64,000 nucleotides of DNA from NCBI GenBank assembly GCA_037965595.1, contig CP150183.1, forward strand, positions 2,914,001 through 2,978,000. The letters are read 5' to 3'. How positions within the stretch are numbered: position 1 is the first letter of the stretch; every line of letters starts with the position of its first letter. A program made the position numbers and the translations under genes. Below the pieces are notes generated by a model. That model ran no database searches and was not told the DNA's origin. It worked only from the letters and a program-made list of their open reading frames with translations. The DNA comes from Alkalihalobacillus sp. FSL W8-0930. Lineage in GTDB: Bacteria; Bacillota; Bacilli; Bacillales; Bacillaceae_D. Below are positions 37,467 to 47,586 of the stretch, one piece after another.

Positions 37467-38315
37467 TTGAAACCAGCAAACACATTTTTAAAAACTACAG
37501 TAGCAGCGACCATTCTATTATCTAGTACTTCCTTTTTACCTGAAGCAATGATTGCACACGAAAATCAGACAAGCTCATCTATTATCTCTTCACCCTATGA
37601 TCGTTTAACTGCAAGCGCATCCCAAACTCATGATTGGTCATACTCCGGATCAACGGGCCCTGAATTCTGGGGAGAGCTGGACTCTCAATTTAAAGCCTGC
37701 TCAAACGGCACTGAACAATCACCGATTGCGCTAGATCCAAGTGAGGTTGGAGATGAAAAATGGGCCATGGACCTGGATTACGCGAGAACAGAGTTTTTCA
37801 TTGAAAACAATGGTCATACCATCCAAGCAAATGTGATTGAGAAAAAAGGACAGCCTTCCAATCAATTAACACTTGGCGACTCCACATATGAGTTGGTTCA
37901 ATTTCATTTTCATTCACCGAGTGAGCATACGCTCGCAGGAGAGTTCTATGAAATGGAAGTGCACCTTGTACATAAAGATGAGCAGGACGATCTTGCTGTT
38001 TTAGGGGTATTAATGGAAGAAGGCGAGAAGAACAAAACGCTAAAAGACATGTGGAAGTGGATGCCGACTAGTGTCGGAACTTCAACTAAAACCGTTAAGT
38101 TAAATCCTAGTGACCTGGTTCCTACTGATCTATCTACTTTCCAATATGACGGTTCTCTTACTACCCCGCCTTGCTCGGAAGGTGTGAAATGGAGTGTGAG
38201 TGATACTTCCATCACACTCTCTGCAGAACAGCTAGAAGCCTTTCAAGATCTGTATCCAGATAACTATCGCCCGATTCAAGATTTAGGGGATCGTGAAGTT
38301 GGTTTTCATTACTAA
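37467..38315 (+). CDS. Secreted alpha-type carbonic anhydrase
   Basis: A 282-residue protein with a signal peptide (residues 8-30) and an alpha-carbonic anhydrase domain. The zinc histidines are in QFHFHSPSEH (two) and EVHLVH (third); SYSGSTGPEFWGEL and the C-terminal LTTPPCSEGVKW are family landmarks. It hydrates CO2 outside the membrane, which may help pH homeostasis. The start is a TTG behind GGAGGG, 8 nt away. No alternative ATG is upstream. It is monocistronic. Confidence 0.94.
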   Translation: MKPANTFLKTTVAATILLSSTSFLPEAMIAHENQTSSSIISSPYDRLTASASQTHDWSYSGSTGPEFWGELDSQFKACSNGTEQSPIALDPSEVGDEKWAMDLDYARTEFFIENNGHTIQANVIEKKGQPSNQLTLGDSTYELVQFHFHSPSEHTLAGEFYEMEVHLVHKDEQDDLAVLGVLMEEGEKNKTLKDMWKWMPTSVGTSTKTVKLNPSDLVPTDLSTFQYDGSLTTPPCSEGVKWSVSDTSITLSAEQLEAFQDLYPDNYRPIQDLGDREVGFHY

Positions 38316-38323
38316 AATTCAGA

Positions 38324-38357
38324 AGCTCATCGCATTTTACTGCGATGAGCTTTTTTA
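38324..38357. terminator. Terminator of the carbonic anhydrase gene
   Basis: AGCTCATCGCA and TGCGATGAGCT form an 11-bp stem with a 6-nt loop and six T on the plus strand. The same stem may serve the convergent pentapeptide gene. Confidence 0.88.
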
Positions 38358-38361
38358 GTGT

Positions 38362-39162
38362 TTATATCCAATGAGAAGGTCGCTTTAGATTCATTGGCAA
38401 TTTAGTCGTTTGATCTCCAATAGCAGCATTCATTTGAGCCTGAGTTAGAAAAAGAGCACCTGTAAAATCTGCTCCACGCACATCTGCATCCCGGAAGTCA
38501 GCTCCTAACAACTCTGCACATGTGAAATTAGCTCCACGTAGATCAGCAGCAATGAAAAATACACCTCTTAAATTTGCGCCTTGAAAGTTGTGCCTTTTCA
38601 ACTGAGCTCCCATAAATTCAAAAGCCGCTTTCTGGATTCTAGGTTCATTGGCTTTTGTAACTCCTACAAGCTCTCCAGCTTCTGAGAGATATTTACTAAT
38701 CTCCAAACGAATAGATGCAAGATCAAGTGTTAGAATCGTCTCTGGATCACTATAGGTATAGGCATCAATTTTATTAAATTCCTTCTTAAGCTGTGTGTGA
38801 ATCGGCTTTGTTTCCTCTCTTCTAAGAGCTTCATCTAAATATGAAAGCATCTCATGGAGTTGTTGAATAACCGGGAACACTTCAAACATTTCTCCCGACG
38901 ATTTTTTATTCCAACTCACACCTTTATATATACTTTGAGATACCTTCTGTCCCGCTCCAAAACATTCATACACTGTGCAGCCCTTGTACCCTTCTTCTCT
39001 AAGCTTTGAATGAATGGTACACATAAAGCGGTCATTTAAGTTATGACAGGGAGTCCCTGCTGCTTTGTCTTTTGCAAAATCAGTGGATTGTATATAAGGT
39101 AGTGCCACACAACATAGTCCAAAGCACTGAGAACAATCTGATGTCAGCTCTGTCGTAGTCAT
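38362..39162 (-). CDS. Pentapeptide-repeat protein with N-terminal cysteine cluster
   Basis: A 266-residue protein. The N-terminus has a CxxCxxxCC cluster (CSQCFGLCC, residues 10-18) and further cysteines in CHNLNDRFMC, GCTVYEC, suggesting a metal or Fe-S site of the YkgJ (UPF0153) kind. A helical middle is followed by pentapeptide repeats (about residues 190-240, such as GANLRGVFF, AADLRGANF and GADFRDADV) forming a right-handed beta helix. This combination is known as an uncharacterised family in bacilli. The ATG at 39162 is preferred over a GTG at 39174. It is on the same strand as the Z1 gene, 91 bp away. Confidence 0.85.
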   Translation of the reverse strand: MTTTELTSDCSQCFGLCCVALPYIQSTDFAKDKAAGTPCHNLNDRFMCTIHSKLREEGYKGCTVYECFGAGQKVSQSIYKGVSWNKKSSGEMFEVFPVIQQLHEMLSYLDEALRREETKPIHTQLKKEFNKIDAYTYSDPETILTLDLASIRLEISKYLSEAGELVGVTKANEPRIQKAAFEFMGAQLKRHNFQGANLRGVFFIAADLRGANFTCAELLGADFRDADVRGADFTGALFLTQAQMNAAIGDQTTKLPMNLKRPSHWI

Positions 39163-39253
39163 AGGATGGATCACCGTCTTTCTAACTCTCGTGCCTAAAC
39201 ATTATACCATATAATCCCAAACACTATGAAAAAGCTTTAAATTTTAGGGGCAC

Positions 39254-41437
39254 TCAATCAATCGTCCTATTCGCAAAAATAGTTGTCTGAATTGCCTGCG
39301 GTGTGACAATCACCGGCCAATAAAAAGCTCCGCCACGCCATCCTTGCTCCAACAGTCCATTTTGTCTCGTTAATATCAGTGCTGGAACGGTCCTCGCAAG
39401 CTTTCTCGCTACTTTTAATTCATCCTGTGTTGTAGCTGGTGAATCTTCAAAGCTATTCGTTGAACTTCTGATCCGTCCAATGTTCCGGTTCTCCCTTAGA
39501 ACAATCCAGATCTTGCCTCGGTCCCTCGTCTCATTTTCCTCAGTTAAATAGTTCAGGATTGCTACATGTTGATCCAAATCCCATTCATAGTTTTCATGCA
39601 TCACATATGTCTCTGCGATTAGCTGTAATAGACGTACTGCATCCTCCTTAAGAACGAGGAATGAGCGCCGGTCCTCAGCATCTATTTTTGATGCATTCTC
39701 ACGCACCTTTTTTACAAAGGCGTCGATCTTGTTCATCTTTGGTTTTAATTGAGTTTTAGGTAGTGTCTGAAACCCTATTGGTAATAATCTTTTACCTGCT
39801 TTTAACGTATGAATACTAGAGAGTAGAATTTTATTTGGGTTACATGGAATGATGTTGTGATTCAGGTCTTTTCTGATAAAGGTGACTTCTCCACCGTTTG
39901 CACCCGTTTCAAATGCCCGGCGTAGCTCTTTATCAAACTCATGCATCCGCTCCATCACTGAATAAATACGATTCGTTGTATAAAAACGAGTGAGCGCTAC
40001 ATCTGCTAATGGGCGAGCACCATACATTCGGGAATGCTGTAACACTGTATCCTGTTGGAACTTTTGCGGGTTACGCCCATAATAAAATCCAATTAAATTC
40101 CCGATCGTGATCCCTCTATCTAAAATTTGACCACCTATAAATAAATTAAGAGGTGTACGTAATTTTAGCTGTCCTGACTTATCCAATAAATTCTCTACAT
40201 CTTTTTCTGAATTCACGATTTCAATTAGTAGCTCTTGATCTAGTAGTGATTCTTTTACACTTTCTAGTACATCAGTAAAAGTTGGAAAATAGACATCGTT
40301 TAGTTTAGATCGTTTCAAATCGTTATAAGAATGGAGGATTAGTTCTTTAAAGAGAGTTGGATCATTCTTCAGAGTTTCTACTAGCTTTTCTTCCATTAAA
40401 ACGGCAACATCTTCTTGCCATTGATGAGCTGATTTCGAAGTCATCGTATGGATAATAAATGCGTATTTTTCTAATCTATCTCCCAACTTCCGCTGCTGTA
40501 AATTTCGAATTTTGCCAGCTACGATAAAGTTAATCAGAGCGCTTCGAATACCCTCTATACGAGAATTCATCAGTAACGTATCTGCTTTGACTCTGCGCTT
40601 ATCACTTTTTGCTAAAATCTTCAGCTCTTCTTCTTGAATTTCGTGATAGATATAACTTGCGGGGTGTTCCTCAATCTTTGAACGTTCAAAGTACATGTCC
40701 CCTCCAATATATCTATTATGAATAGGAACTAATTCAGTAAATGCAGGACGCTTCGGTTGATACCTTTTATGTTCATGAATCGCCATATCATCTGGTTGCA
40801 AGTAAAGTGAATACGGTGTTGCGGTTACTTGTAAGTACGAAGCATTCACGAGCTTTGCGCGAATATTATCAATTTGACCAGCAATCACCTTTAACTCGAT
40901 AATGTTTTTCTCTTTTGCATTATCATACGCAACAGAAGCAAAGTCTGCCTCATCATCAATAAACAAAAGCTTGCGTGATGCTAACACCGTATATTGCTCA
41001 AAAAGCAGCTTTTCGAGTCGTTCCATGTTCTTCTTTTCTTTTTTTAACACAATGACTAACTTTTTCTTTAATTCATAGTTACGTAGCTTGTCTGGCATTT
41101 TCATAATGTCATAAACAGTTAGTTGATCTTGATCAATCGCCTCACTGTACTCCTGCTCAATACGTTCATAGGTTTGTTTAACTAGTGCACTTGAATTCTT
41201 TGTGAAAATAATGACCACATCATACCCATTATCATAGGCTAAGCCCATTGCTCCGATAAACGAACGTGTTTTACCGGATTGGATGTTTCCTAGAAGCATT
41301 CCTGGTTTGTTTGAAGACGTTGAACATGCAAGCAAATTTCGAACGGTGTTTTGCATCGTCTTCAGTTCATCTTTATTGTATTTATTTTTTTCATTTAAAT
41401 GCTTGAAATAATTCCCTACTACGAGCTCTGTCGACAT
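39254..41437 (-). CDS. Z1-domain SF2-like ATPase
   Basis: A 727-residue protein with helicase-like motifs: Walker A GNIQSGKT (50-57), Walker B/DEAD-like LLFIDDEAD (157-165), motif III TATP (205-208), then the Z1 domain with GGQILDRGITI (435-445) and a motif VI-like QHSRMYGAR (467-475). Z1 proteins were described next to endonucleases, methyltransferases and MORC ATPases in DNA-defence clusters. None of those partners is visible here. The gene lies directly downstream of the ssrA 3' end. I infer a role in nucleic acid handling, possibly defence; not shown. The start is an ATG at 41437. Confidence 0.88.
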   Translation of the reverse strand: MSTELVVGNYFKHLNEKNKYNKDELKTMQNTVRNLLACSTSSNKPGMLLGNIQSGKTRSFIGAMGLAYDNGYDVVIIFTKNSSALVKQTYERIEQEYSEAIDQDQLTVYDIMKMPDKLRNYELKKKLVIVLKKEKKNMERLEKLLFEQYTVLASRKLLFIDDEADFASVAYDNAKEKNIIELKVIAGQIDNIRAKLVNASYLQVTATPYSLYLQPDDMAIHEHKRYQPKRPAFTELVPIHNRYIGGDMYFERSKIEEHPASYIYHEIQEEELKILAKSDKRRVKADTLLMNSRIEGIRSALINFIVAGKIRNLQQRKLGDRLEKYAFIIHTMTSKSAHQWQEDVAVLMEEKLVETLKNDPTLFKELILHSYNDLKRSKLNDVYFPTFTDVLESVKESLLDQELLIEIVNSEKDVENLLDKSGQLKLRTPLNLFIGGQILDRGITIGNLIGFYYGRNPQKFQQDTVLQHSRMYGARPLADVALTRFYTTNRIYSVMERMHEFDKELRRAFETGANGGEVTFIRKDLNHNIIPCNPNKILLSSIHTLKAGKRLLPIGFQTLPKTQLKPKMNKIDAFVKKVRENASKIDAEDRRSFLVLKEDAVRLLQLIAETYVMHENYEWDLDQHVAILNYLTEENETRDRGKIWIVLRENRNIGRIRSSTNSFEDSPATTQDELKVARKLARTVPALILTRQNGLLEQGWRGGAFYWPVIVTPQAIQTTIFANRTID

Positions 41438-41470
41438 CTTTCTTAACCTCTCTTCGAAATAAATGGCAAT

Positions 41471-41506
41471 AAAAAAGCCACAAGCGTGAATGATTCATCG
41501 CTTGTG
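41471..41506 (-). terminator. Terminator of ssrA
   Basis: CACAAGCG and CGCTTGTG pair around a 12-nt loop and are followed by GC then six T on the minus strand, about 35 nt after the mature tmRNA 3' end. Confidence 0.85.
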
Positions 41507-41538
41507 ACGCTTGGCGAGGTTCAGTGAACCCCTATGTA

Positions 41539-41898
41539 TGGAGACGGTGGGAATCGAACCCACGTCCAGAAACAACGACACTTACGCTTCTACGAGCGTA
41601 GTTACTGTATTAGCATTTCGCCGTCATCTCAGCCCAGTAACAGGCTTTGATACGGCTAGTCCGATTATTCTCTTCCTCCCCCTTCAGACTGCAGGGGAAA
41701 AGGCGTAGCCCACTTAGAGTGAGTCCCAGGTCCTACCACATGGGCGATGGAGGGTGGAACCGCAAAAGAGCTGTTACGCTGCTACTGCGAAGTTGTTGTT
41801 TTCTTTGCCAGTTAATTGGCTTTGGCGTTTTAACGTGGCCGACCCCCACGACTCGCAACGCAAGCACGACCTGTTCCTGTCGAATCCAAAACGTCCCC
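41539..41898 (-). ncRNA. ssrA: Transfer-messenger RNA
   Basis: About 360 nt. The 5' GGGGACGTTTTGGATTCGAC and 3' GGTTCGATTCCCACCGTCTCC pair as the alanine tRNA-like domain with G-U wobble context; a T-loop GTTCGATTC is visible. The mRNA-like part (41774-41809) encodes the proteolysis tag GKENNNFAVAA followed by TAA. The encoded 3' end is followed by TAC, so the CCA tail must be added after transcription. It rescues stalled ribosomes together with SmpB, whose gene lies directly upstream. Confidence 0.97.
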
Positions 41899-41976
41899 GT
41901 GTCAGAAAAAGTTCCGAGTTCTACTGCCTCGGAACTCTAATCATAACATAATCAACGGACAAAATCCACACATGTG

Positions 41977-42450
41977 CTATCCGTTAAATCTTTCCTTTAG
42001 TGCACGATCGACTTCGCGTTTGGCGTCCTGACGACGAAGGGTATCACGCTTGTCATAGTTCTTTTTCCCTTTTGCTACTCCTAACAATACTTTTGCAAAG
42101 CCATTTTTGATATAGACTTTAAGAGGAACGAGTGAGTAGCCTTGCTGCTGCGTTTGTCCAATCAGCTGACTGATTTCTTTTTTCTTCAGCAACAGTTTAC
42201 GAGCACGAGTTGGCTCGTGATTAAATCGGTTTCCCTGCTCATATTCTGCAATATGCGCATTATGAAGATAAACCTCACCATTACGGATGCGGGCAAATGA
42301 ATCTTTAAGGTTCATTCGCCCTGCTCGCATGGATTTGATTTCTGTTCCTTGAAGAACCATTCCTGCTTCGAATGTTTCTTCAACAAAGTAATCATGTCTG
42401 GCTTTTTTATTTTGAGCGACTACATTATCATCTGTTTTTGGTTTTGCCAT
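41977..42450 (-). CDS. smpB: tmRNA-binding protein SmpB
   Basis: A 157-residue protein that binds the tRNA-like domain of tmRNA and occupies the decoding site of stalled ribosomes. The core [20 protein letters not shown] and the basic tail [20 protein letters not shown] are family-typical; the tail becomes ordered in the mRNA channel. The ATG at 42450 is 6 nt after GAGGTG. It is cotranscribed after rnr, 74 bp downstream. Confidence 0.97.
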   Translation of the reverse strand: MAKPKTDDNVVAQNKKARHDYFVEETFEAGMVLQGTEIKSMRAGRMNLKDSFARIRNGEVYLHNAHIAEYEQGNRFNHEPTRARKLLLKKKEISQLIGQTQQQGYSLVPLKVYIKNGFAKVLLGVAKGKKNYDKRDTLRRQDAKREVDRALKERFNG

Positions 42451-42524
42451 TGTCCGCACCTCAAATTCTCTTCGTCCATCTATCTTAGCAAAGGCTTTAA
42501 GTGAACGTCAATTGGAGCTACTAG

Positions 42525-44882
42525 CTAAGAACGCTTTTTCCGTTTCCCTTTTTTGCGCTTTGCTCCTGGAGCATTTTCATAAAACGGCTTTTTCTTTTTA
42601 CGATTGCCTGTTGAAGACGAACCCTCACCAGGTTTCTTGTCTCGTGATCCAGCTGTTTTAAGTGGTTTACGTGCATTCTTCCCGGGGCGTTGCTTACGTT
42701 TTCCACCGTCGATTACTTTAGGACGACTTTTAGGAGCACGTGGCGCTCGAGCTTTCATACCCGTCAGTTCAAAGTCAATCGATGCTTCCTCCACATTTAC
42801 TTGGACCACACGAATTTCAACTTCATCACCAATTCGGAACATCTTTCCTGTTCGTTCTCCGATCATGGCAAATTGCTTTTCGTCGTAATGGTAGTAGTCA
42901 TCTGTTAAATAGCTAACATGGACAAGACCTTCAATGGTGTTCTCAAGCTCAACAAACAACCCGAAGTTTGTGACTCCACTAACAATTCCCTCAAACACTT
43001 CACCAATCTTATCTTCCATGTACTGAGCCTTTTTCGCGCTATCAGTATCACGCTCGGCTTCTACAGCACGGCGCTCCATTTCAGAAGAGTGCTTTGTAAT
43101 TTCAGGTAGCTTTTCTCTCCAGTATTCTTGAGTAGCCGTATCAATTTTTCCTTTAATTAAATACGTACGAATCAAGCGGTGTACGATTAAGTCTGGATAA
43201 CGACGAATTGGCGATGTAAAGTGAGTATAGAATTCTGTTGATAAACCAAAGTGGCCAACACTATTAGGATCATATTTAGCCTGTTGCATAGAACGAAGCA
43301 TTAACGTATTGATGACCGCTTCTTCCGGCTCACCTTTCACTTCTGCTAAAAGCTTCTGCAACGCACGTGGGTGCACAGTGTTTGCTGTTCCGCGCACAAC
43401 ATAACCAAAGGTCGTGATAAACTCCATGAACTTTTCAAGCTTTTCCGTTTTAGGATCCTCGTGAATTCGATACACAAATGGAAGGTCCAGACGGTGGAAA
43501 TGCTCAGCAATCGTTTCGTTTGCTGCAAGCATAAATTCTTCAATGAGCTTTTCAGCAACAGAACGCTCACGAATCGCTACATCAACTGGCTTACTTTCTT
43601 CATCTACAATGACCTTTGCTTCTTTAAAATCAAAGTCAATGGCACCACGCTCTGTACGCTTGTTGCGCAAGATAGCCGCAAGCTTTTCCATACGTTCAAA
43701 GAATGGAATCAGTTCTTTATACTTTTCACGAACCTCATCATCTGTGTTCAGCAGGATCGAATTTACATCCTTGTAGGTCATACGCTCGGTTGTACGAATC
43801 ACACTTTCAAATATATCGTGATTCACGACTTTCCCTTGAGCGTCAAATTCCATCTCACAAGAAAGAGTTAAACGATCCACCTGAGGATTCAATGAGCATA
43901 TTCCATTTGAAAGGCGATGCGGAATCATTGGAATCACTCGGTCAACCAAGTACACACTTGTTCCACGCTCAGCTGCTTCCACATCGATTGGAGAGCCTTC
44001 TGTGACGTAATGAGTCACGTCGGCAATATGAACACCTAGAACATAGTTTCCGTTATCAAGCTGTTTCACTTGAACGGCATCATCTAAGTCTTTAGCATCC
44101 GCACCATCAATGGTAACGATTGTCTCATCGCGTAGATCACGGCGACCTTCAATTGCAGCAGGGTCAATGGTCTCTCCGACATCTTCTGCTTGCTTAAGCG
44201 CCTCATCTGGGAAGGCTAAAGGAATGCCATGCTTATAAATGATACTTAGAATATCCATTCCAGGATCATTTTTGTGACCGAGTACTTGCTTTACTTCCCC
44301 TTCAGCACCGGCGCGGCCTTTTGGATACTTTGTGATTTCAATAACCACTTTGTGACCAGCGACTGCTCCTTTTTCTTTGCCTTTAGGAATTAAAATATCA
44401 TCAGGAATTCGCTTGTCGTCTGCTCGGACCATTCCATAGGCTTCGTAATCTAGATATTCACCGACAATATCAGTAGACCCACGCTCAACAATCCGTATGA
44501 TTTTTCCTTCTTGCCTTGAACCTGAGGATTTTGAATGGAGTCTAACAAGAACGGTGTCTCCATTCATCGCACCTTCCATGTCTTCCGCGCTTACGTAGAT
44601 GTCCGTTTCCCCTTGTTCCTCAGGAATAACAAATCCAAAGCCTTTAGCATGCGCCTGAAGTCTACCTCGAGTTAAGTTCATTTTCTCTGGAACACCGTAT
44701 CGATTTGTTCTTGTTTGTACAAGAATTCCTCTGCGTTCCATCTCATTTAATACTTTTACAAGCTCTTTAAATTCATCACTATCTCTAGTGGGAAAAGCCA
44801 CTTCTAATTCCGAGACAGATAGCGGCTTTTCTGCTACATCTTTAAAATAGTGAGTGAGTTTAACAATTAATTCTTCATTCAT
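42525..44882 (-). CDS. rnr: Ribonuclease R
   Basis: A 785-residue 3'-5' exoribonuclease. In order: an N-terminal helix-turn-helix region, cold-shock domains ([18 protein letters not shown] near residue 85), the RNB catalytic domain with [12 protein letters not shown] (metal-binding aspartates, near residue 260), the S1 domain ([15 protein letters not shown] near 645), and a long basic tail rich in Lys/Arg/Pro. It degrades structured RNA and non-stop mRNAs freed by tmRNA, fitting its place before smpB-ssrA. AAAGGAG precedes the ATG. Confidence 0.97.
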   Translation of the reverse strand: MNEELIVKLTHYFKDVAEKPLSVSELEVAFPTRDSDEFKELVKVLNEMERRGILVQTRTNRYGVPEKMNLTRGRLQAHAKGFGFVIPEEQGETDIYVSAEDMEGAMNGDTVLVRLHSKSSGSRQEGKIIRIVERGSTDIVGEYLDYEAYGMVRADDKRIPDDILIPKGKEKGAVAGHKVVIEITKYPKGRAGAEGEVKQVLGHKNDPGMDILSIIYKHGIPLAFPDEALKQAEDVGETIDPAAIEGRRDLRDETIVTIDGADAKDLDDAVQVKQLDNGNYVLGVHIADVTHYVTEGSPIDVEAAERGTSVYLVDRVIPMIPHRLSNGICSLNPQVDRLTLSCEMEFDAQGKVVNHDIFESVIRTTERMTYKDVNSILLNTDDEVREKYKELIPFFERMEKLAAILRNKRTERGAIDFDFKEAKVIVDEESKPVDVAIRERSVAEKLIEEFMLAANETIAEHFHRLDLPFVYRIHEDPKTEKLEKFMEFITTFGYVVRGTANTVHPRALQKLLAEVKGEPEEAVINTLMLRSMQQAKYDPNSVGHFGLSTEFYTHFTSPIRRYPDLIVHRLIRTYLIKGKIDTATQEYWREKLPEITKHSSEMERRAVEAERDTDSAKKAQYMEDKIGEVFEGIVSGVTNFGLFVELENTIEGLVHVSYLTDDYYHYDEKQFAMIGERTGKMFRIGDEVEIRVVQVNVEEASIDFELTGMKARAPRAPKSRPKVIDGGKRKQRPGKNARKPLKTAGSRDKKPGEGSSSTGNRKKKKPFYENAPGAKRKKGKRKKRS

Positions 44883-44939
44883 TTTTTCGTACTCCTTTCG
44901 TTTCTTTCATTTGCCCATTCTATCTGTCCCTGCTCCAAG

Positions 44940-45686
44940 CTACTGATCCCAATCACATGATTCAAGAAAGTCGAGTACATCCTGATGGAGCTGTTCCTTC
45001 TCATCACCAAGCGTAATGACGTGGCCTGAATGCTCATACCACTTCAGCTGTTTGTTAGCTGACTCAGCTTCATCATGAATAATGTTTGCGCTGTTTGTAT
45101 CAATCATGCCATCGTTACGTGCTTGTACAACAAATAGTGGCGAATAAATAAAGTCTAGCTGACTTCTTACATCGTCCATTAACTCTTTTAGTTTAAATAG
45201 TGTATCCATTGGAAGCTGCTTGAATGCGTCCATTTCTTCCTTGATCTCATTCTCTGACTTCTGTTCTCGTTTTTTATATGCTTCCGCATACTCGAGCATA
45301 CCATTATAAATTGCATCCTCCGTTTTAGCTTTAACCGGTGCACACATTGATACGATACCCTTTACAGGTAAAGTGTAACCGATTTTCAAGGAGAATACCC
45401 CTCCAAGTGATAAACCGCAAACAGCGATCTCATCATAGCCTTTATCTTTTAAAAATTGATAACCCGCTTCAACATCACGCCACCAATCTTTAGGGCCTGT
45501 TTGAACCAATTCTTCAGGTGGTACCCCGTGTCCACTATAAAGCGGCGCGTATGAGGTGTAGCCCTCCTTTTGAAGGAAGCGTCCAATCATACGAACATCT
45601 GCGGTAGTTCCAGTAAACCCGTGCAGAAGTAAGACCGCACGCTTGCCTCCTTCAAAGAAAAATGGCTTAGGTGCTACTAATTTCAT
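44940..45686 (-). CDS. est: Carboxylesterase (Est30/YvaK family)
   Basis: A 248-residue alpha/beta hydrolase. The oxyanion segment is [16 protein letters not shown] (near residue 20), the nucleophile motif GLSLGG (serine near 90), the acid in [12 protein letters not shown], and the histidine in YEHSGHVI. Homologues such as Geobacillus Est30 split short acyl esters; B. subtilis YvaK lies at the same place, between rnr and secG. The ATG at 45686 is 8 nt after AAAGGA. Its start overlaps the end of the upstream hydrolase gene by 20 bp. Confidence 0.93.
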   Translation of the reverse strand: MKLVAPKPFFFEGGKRAVLLLHGFTGTTADVRMIGRFLQKEGYTSYAPLYSGHGVPPEELVQTGPKDWWRDVEAGYQFLKDKGYDEIAVCGLSLGGVFSLKIGYTLPVKGIVSMCAPVKAKTEDAIYNGMLEYAEAYKKREQKSENEIKEEMDAFKQLPMDTLFKLKELMDDVRSQLDFIYSPLFVVQARNDGMIDTNSANIIHDEAESANKQLKWYEHSGHVITLGDEKEQLHQDVLDFLESCDWDQ

Positions 45687-46395
45687 GTTGCTCATCCTTT
45701 CGATCGATCTGACCCACTAAAAAATCATGTATAAGAATCATCAATTGATCTTTTTCAAATCCATGACAAATCATATGACGTCCATCTTTTAAATAATGAA
45801 TGTGTTTCTCTTCGGATGCAATGGTACGAAACAAGAATTCCGAGCTTTTTCTTGGAACTAACGCATCCTTTTCTCCTTGAATAATTAAAACAGGCGTATG
45901 CACATGGCGAATGTACGGACGAATCTTTTTTACAGCCGCCATAAACTGACGGACAGCAGTCATCGGCGTATGTGTCATTTTATGTGTATACAAATCCACA
46001 AGCTGGTCCGGTTCTGCTTCACCTGTTAGCCTGGTATGGACAGCCGCCTTCACACTTTCAAATAGCATAGGGGGATTTAAATAGTAGGCTGCTGCACTTA
46101 AAAGAACCAGTTTCTTTATCTCATATTTGGCCGCAAGATAACAAGCCAAAAGACCACCCATTGAAAATCCAATGACGTATACTTCCTCACACCGTTTAAT
46201 GAGCTCACGCGCTGCAACCTCCACCATGTAAAGCCACTCTTGATAAGTGACCTCTCGTAGGTCTTCGTCTGGGCCATGTCCCGGTAATGTAGGAGCGTAG
46301 ACAAGCCACCCTTTTTGTTTTCGTAAGGATTCAGCAATCGGTTCAATTTCCCACGGTTCCCCCGTAAAGCCATGAATACACAGACAACCGATCAT
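45667..46395 (-). CDS. Alpha/beta hydrolase, second esterase-like gene
   Basis: A 242-residue alpha/beta hydrolase with [16 protein letters not shown] near the N-terminus, the nucleophile motif GFSMGG (serine near residue 92), the acidic residue in QGEKDALVP and histidine in KDGRHMI. It resembles lysophospholipase/monoacylglycerol lipase-like enzymes and its neighbour est, suggesting an ancient duplication, though the sequences differ widely. The ATG at 46395, after AAGGAG, is preferred to the GTG at 46407. Translation is coupled to est. Confidence 0.88.
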   Translation of the reverse strand: MIGCLCIHGFTGEPWEIEPIAESLRKQKGWLVYAPTLPGHGPDEDLREVTYQEWLYMVEVAARELIKRCEEVYVIGFSMGGLLACYLAAKYEIKKLVLLSAAAYYLNPPMLFESVKAAVHTRLTGEAEPDQLVDLYTHKMTHTPMTAVRQFMAAVKKIRPYIRHVHTPVLIIQGEKDALVPRKSSEFLFRTIASEEKHIHYLKDGRHMICHGFEKDQLMILIHDFLVGQIDRKDEQHEISST

Positions 46396-46425
46396 GATTT
46401 TCTCCACTCCTTTTTCATAAAATCA

Positions 46426-47427
46426 CTATTTTATGTTCAGAGCCTCTGATACGAGTTGATACGAACGGAAGCGATCAGCGAATGAATGGATATTACAAAG
46501 AATTAAAAATTCATCTATACCATAACGCTCGGCAAGCTTACTTAATTGCTCACGCACCGTTTTTGGTGAACCAATGATCGTTCGCGTCCGGTTATGTATC
46601 ATACGCTTGTGGTCATCATCTGTATACTGATACTCGCTTGCTTCTTTAATAGAAGGTACACGGCTATCAAGCCCTTTTTCAACGCGTAGTAGCCAAAGAT
46701 CCTGACTGCTTGCCAGTCGCTCAGCCTCTTCATCTGTGTCGGCACAAACCACAAATACAGCAGCAAGCATTTGTGGCGTCTGGGACCATTCGTTTGGTCT
46801 AAAATGCTCACGATAGGTGCGCATTGCCTGCTCCCCGCGTGCTGATTTAATAAAATGGCCAAACACATACCCGAGCCCTCGTTTTGCCGCTTGCTCCGCA
46901 CTATTTTCACCTAATCCTAGAATCCAAAGCGGAGGTGGAGTGTCTATTGCAGGTGCCGCTTTAACTCCTGCATTTGGATGGGTACGCGGCAGGGTGTCTC
47001 TGACATAATGAATGAGATCATCTACTTGTCGCCAAAAATCATCTAAGCTTCTAGGTGTTCCATCCACAAGGGCCCGACGCAACGCCGGGGTACCTCCAGG
47101 AGATCGCCCTAGCCCAATATCAACTCGGTCCGGAAAAATAGATTCAAGCTGTTTTGTCACTTCAGCTACTTTAAACGGACTATATTGAGGAAGGAGTATA
47201 CCACCAGAGCCTACTCGAATTCTCTCTGTTTTAGCTGCAATGGCTGCCATTAAAATTTCAGGCGCCGTACTTTGCATGCCCTTTGTTCCATGATGTTCAG
47301 CAAACCAATATCTAGTATACCCCAGCTCCTCAGCAAGAGTAGCCACCTTTATCGTTTCTTGCATCTTTTCCGTAACCGTTTGACCTTTTGATAGAGGGAC
47401 TTGATCTAACACACCTAATTTGATCAT
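46426..47427 (-). CDS. Luciferase-like (LLM class) flavin-dependent oxidoreductase
   Basis: A 333-residue TIM-barrel enzyme of the bacterial luciferase-like family. Visible are MIKLGVLDQVPLSKG, the YWFAEHHGTKGM segment (FMN/substrate region), RVGSGGILLPQYSPFKVAE, and PDRVDIGLGRSPGG. It resembles YvbT, annotated as a putative alkanal monooxygenase; the substrate is unknown and a partner flavin reductase is not nearby. GGGAGG lies 9 nt before the ATG. It is 31 bp upstream of the hydrolase on the same strand. Confidence 0.9.
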   Translation of the reverse strand: MIKLGVLDQVPLSKGQTVTEKMQETIKVATLAEELGYTRYWFAEHHGTKGMQSTAPEILMAAIAAKTERIRVGSGGILLPQYSPFKVAEVTKQLESIFPDRVDIGLGRSPGGTPALRRALVDGTPRSLDDFWRQVDDLIHYVRDTLPRTHPNAGVKAAPAIDTPPPLWILGLGENSAEQAAKRGLGYVFGHFIKSARGEQAMRTYREHFRPNEWSQTPQMLAAVFVVCADTDEEAERLASSQDLWLLRVEKGLDSRVPSIKEASEYQYTDDDHKRMIHNRTRTIIGSPKTVREQLSKLAERYGIDEFLILCNIHSFADRFRSYQLVSEALNIK

Positions 47428-47543
47428 CTGTATTCGCCTCCCTCTAGCTATTGTATCCTTTTACGTTTATTTTCCCTATTTATCTGCTTTCCACACATGG
47501 TGTGTGGAGTTTATCGATTCACCTCACACCCTCTCCCCCACAC

Positions 47544-47578
47544 AAAAAAGCAGTGAGCCTCCACCGACGCTCACTGCT
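47544..47578 (-). terminator. Terminator of the glycosidase operon
   Basis: AGCAGTGAGC and GCTCACTGCT form a 10-bp stem followed by six T on the minus strand. It closes the sugar operon that starts at 53828. Confidence 0.88.
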
Positions 47579-47586
47579 CCTACCTC

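Noticed and set aside
41437-41560. Integration scar (duplicated ssrA 3' end) near the Z1 gene
   Set aside because: No second copy of the tmRNA 3' end was found in the 33-41 kb region, and no integrase gene is present.
41511-41951. Three plus-strand frames over the tmRNA
   Set aside because: They are antisense to ssrA, whose RNA structure and tag explain the sequence.
43371-43871. 166-residue frame opposite rnr
   Set aside because: Antisense shadow of the RNase R catalytic domain, with Cys/Phe-rich composition typical of reverse-strand frames.
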